DNA from: Leifsonia sp. Root1293
GTDB taxonomy: Bacteria > Actinomycetota > Actinomycetes > Actinomycetales > Microbacteriaceae
Length of the DNA: 64,000 nucleotides
Direction: 5' to 3'
NCBI RefSeq assembly: GCF_001425325.1
Contig: NZ_LMEH01000001.1
Span: forward strand, 258,361-322,360
The translations under genes and the position numbers were made by a program. Below, piece by piece: positions 63,134 through 64,000 of the stretch. Position 1 is the first letter of the stretch; each line of letters begins with the position of its first letter. The notes below the pieces were generated by a model. It saw only the letters and a list, made by a program, of their open reading frames with translations, was not told where the DNA came from and ran no database searches.

Positions 63134-64000
63134 ATGGACATCGACCTCGGCGTACTGCGTCTGATGGAACGTGAGAAGGAGATCCCCTTCGACGAACTGG
63201 TCACCATCATCGAGCAGGCGATCCTCACGGCCTACCTGAAGCACGTGAACCCCAATGCGCACGGCCACATCGACCCGGCCGGCGCCCGCGTGGAGCTCAA
63301 CCGCAAGAGCGGTCACGTCTCGATCTTCATCCCCGAGACCGACGACGAGGGCAACGTCATCGGCGAGGCGGAGGACACCCCCGACGACTTCGGTCGCATC
63401 GGCGCGTTCGCTGCCAAGCAGGTCATCAACCAGCGCCTGCGCGACATCGCCGACGATGCGATCCTGGGGGAGTTCCGTGGACGTGAGGGCGACATCGTCG
63501 CCGGCGTGATCCAGCAGGGGCCGAACCCGCGGATGATCCACGTCGACCTCGGAACCGTCGAGGCGATCCTGCCACCCGAGGAGCAGGTGCCGGGCGAGGA
63601 CTACGCGCACGGCTCCCGCATCCGCGTCTACGTGACCAGCGTGTCGAAGGGTCTCAAGGGTCCTCAGATCACCGTGTCGCGAACCCACCCGGCTCTTGTA
63701 CGCAAGCTGTTCGCACTCGAGGTGCCCGAGATCGCCAGCGGCGTCGTCGAGATCGTGTCGCTGGCCCGCGAGGCCGGACACCGCTCGAAGATCGCCGTGC
63801 GCGCCATGGAGCCAGGAGTGAACGCCAAGGGCGCCTGCATCGGCGAACTCGGTCAGCGTGTGCGCGCCGTCACGGCGGAGCTCAACAACGAGAAGATCGA
63901 CATCGTCGACTACTCGGACGACCTCCCGACCTTCGTCGCCAGTGCCCTCTCCCCGGCGAAGGTGACCAGTGCCTACGTCGTCGACGCGTCGCTCAAGGCC
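63134..64000 (+). CDS. nusA: Transcription termination/antitermination factor NusA, N-terminal part
   Basis: The window ends after 289 codons with the frame still open. The start MDIDLGVLRLMEREKEIPFD and the region LLNRKSG-type beta strands form the RNA-polymerase-binding N-terminal domain (1-125); an S1 domain follows (REGDIVAGVIQQGPNPRMIHVDLG), then the first KH domain (VEIVSLAREAGHRSKIAV, GACIGELGQRVRAVTAEL). NusA controls pausing and termination of RNA polymerase. It is usually followed by infB. Confidence 0.95.
   Translation, partial: MDIDLGVLRLMEREKEIPFDELVTIIEQAILTAYLKHVNPNAHGHIDPAGARVELNRKSGHVSIFIPETDDEGNVIGEAEDTPDDFGRIGAFAAKQVINQRLRDIADDAILGEFRGREGDIVAGVIQQGPNPRMIHVDLGTVEAILPPEEQVPGEDYAHGSRIRVYVTSVSKGLKGPQITVSRTHPALVRKLFALEVPEIASGVVEIVSLAREAGHRSKIAVRAMEPGVNAKGACIGELGQRVRAVTAELNNEKIDIVDYSDDLPTFVASALSPAKVTSAYVVDASLKA

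Overview
The window is one contiguous piece of a high-GC actinobacterial chromosome. Several things point to the family Microbacteriaceae: the GC-rich codon use, the frequent GTG starts with 4-base GTGA/ATGA overlaps, the DUF4192, DUF2510, CGNR and SCO7613-type genes, and the order dxr - rseP - ispG - proS - nusA, which is a known actinobacterial backbone. I could not search a database, so the family assignment is an inference. No rRNA, tRNA, insertion sequence, prophage or CRISPR array was seen. Genes are dense and no gene-free stretch reaches 300 bases; the longest, between ald and the PotD-like gene (34539-34793), holds a promoter region and a near-perfect 22-base dyad.

Layout. 1-4676: end of atpH, then atpA, atpG, atpD, atpC (F1 part of ATP synthase; epsilon is very short). 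4696-12039: small accessory genes, including a P-loop kinase-like protein, YaaA, the DNA-alkylation repair pair ogt-tag, an MBL-fold hydrolase, an aldo/keto reductase, a methyltransferase, a DUF4192 protein and a frameshifted DUF2510 membrane protein. 12087-15441: a minus-strand operon of an AsnC/Lrp regulator, a class III aminotransferase and an FAD amine oxidase, probably for polyamine or amine catabolism.

15563-33394 is the most interesting region: nine co-directional, mostly overlapping genes encoding an FHA protein, a PP2C phosphatase, a Ser/Thr kinase with an extracellular Fn3-like tail, a 1975-residue propeller/cadherin-like/Fn3 surface protein, a MoxR ATPase, a DUF58 protein, a transglutaminase-fold membrane protein that has lost its catalytic Cys and His, a zinc-ribbon FHA protein and an FtsK/SpoIIIE-type ATPase. 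The core matches the gene set described in bifidobacteria as the PFNA cluster (kinase, fn3, AAA-ATPase, duf58, tgm), extended here by phospho-signalling parts and an EccC-like motor but without recognisable type VII secretion partners or substrates. A 17-codon leaderless ORF precedes it.

33423-41398: alanine dehydrogenase, a four-gene polyamine-type ABC transporter (potD/A/B/C-like), and on the other strand gabT followed by an asparaginase. Together with the 12-15 kb operon these suggest uptake of polyamines and breakdown through 4-aminobutyrate; the surface cluster lies between the two halves.

41462-64000: OsmC protein, a small hypothetical, a CGNR regulator, a secreted protein of unknown function, a phospholipid acyltransferase, dxr and ispG (MEP isoprenoid pathway) with the site-2 protease rseP between them, a huge SCO7613-type membrane protein, a thiolase, an alpha/beta-hydrolase-fold protein without its catalytic Ser and His next to a TetR regulator, a Pro/Asp-rich cell-envelope protein, a two-component system, a PadR regulator with two perfect palindromes in its promoter, a lipoprotein, proS and the first 289 codons of nusA. 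Many first genes have a TAnnnT box six or seven bases before the start codon, pointing to widespread leaderless transcription.
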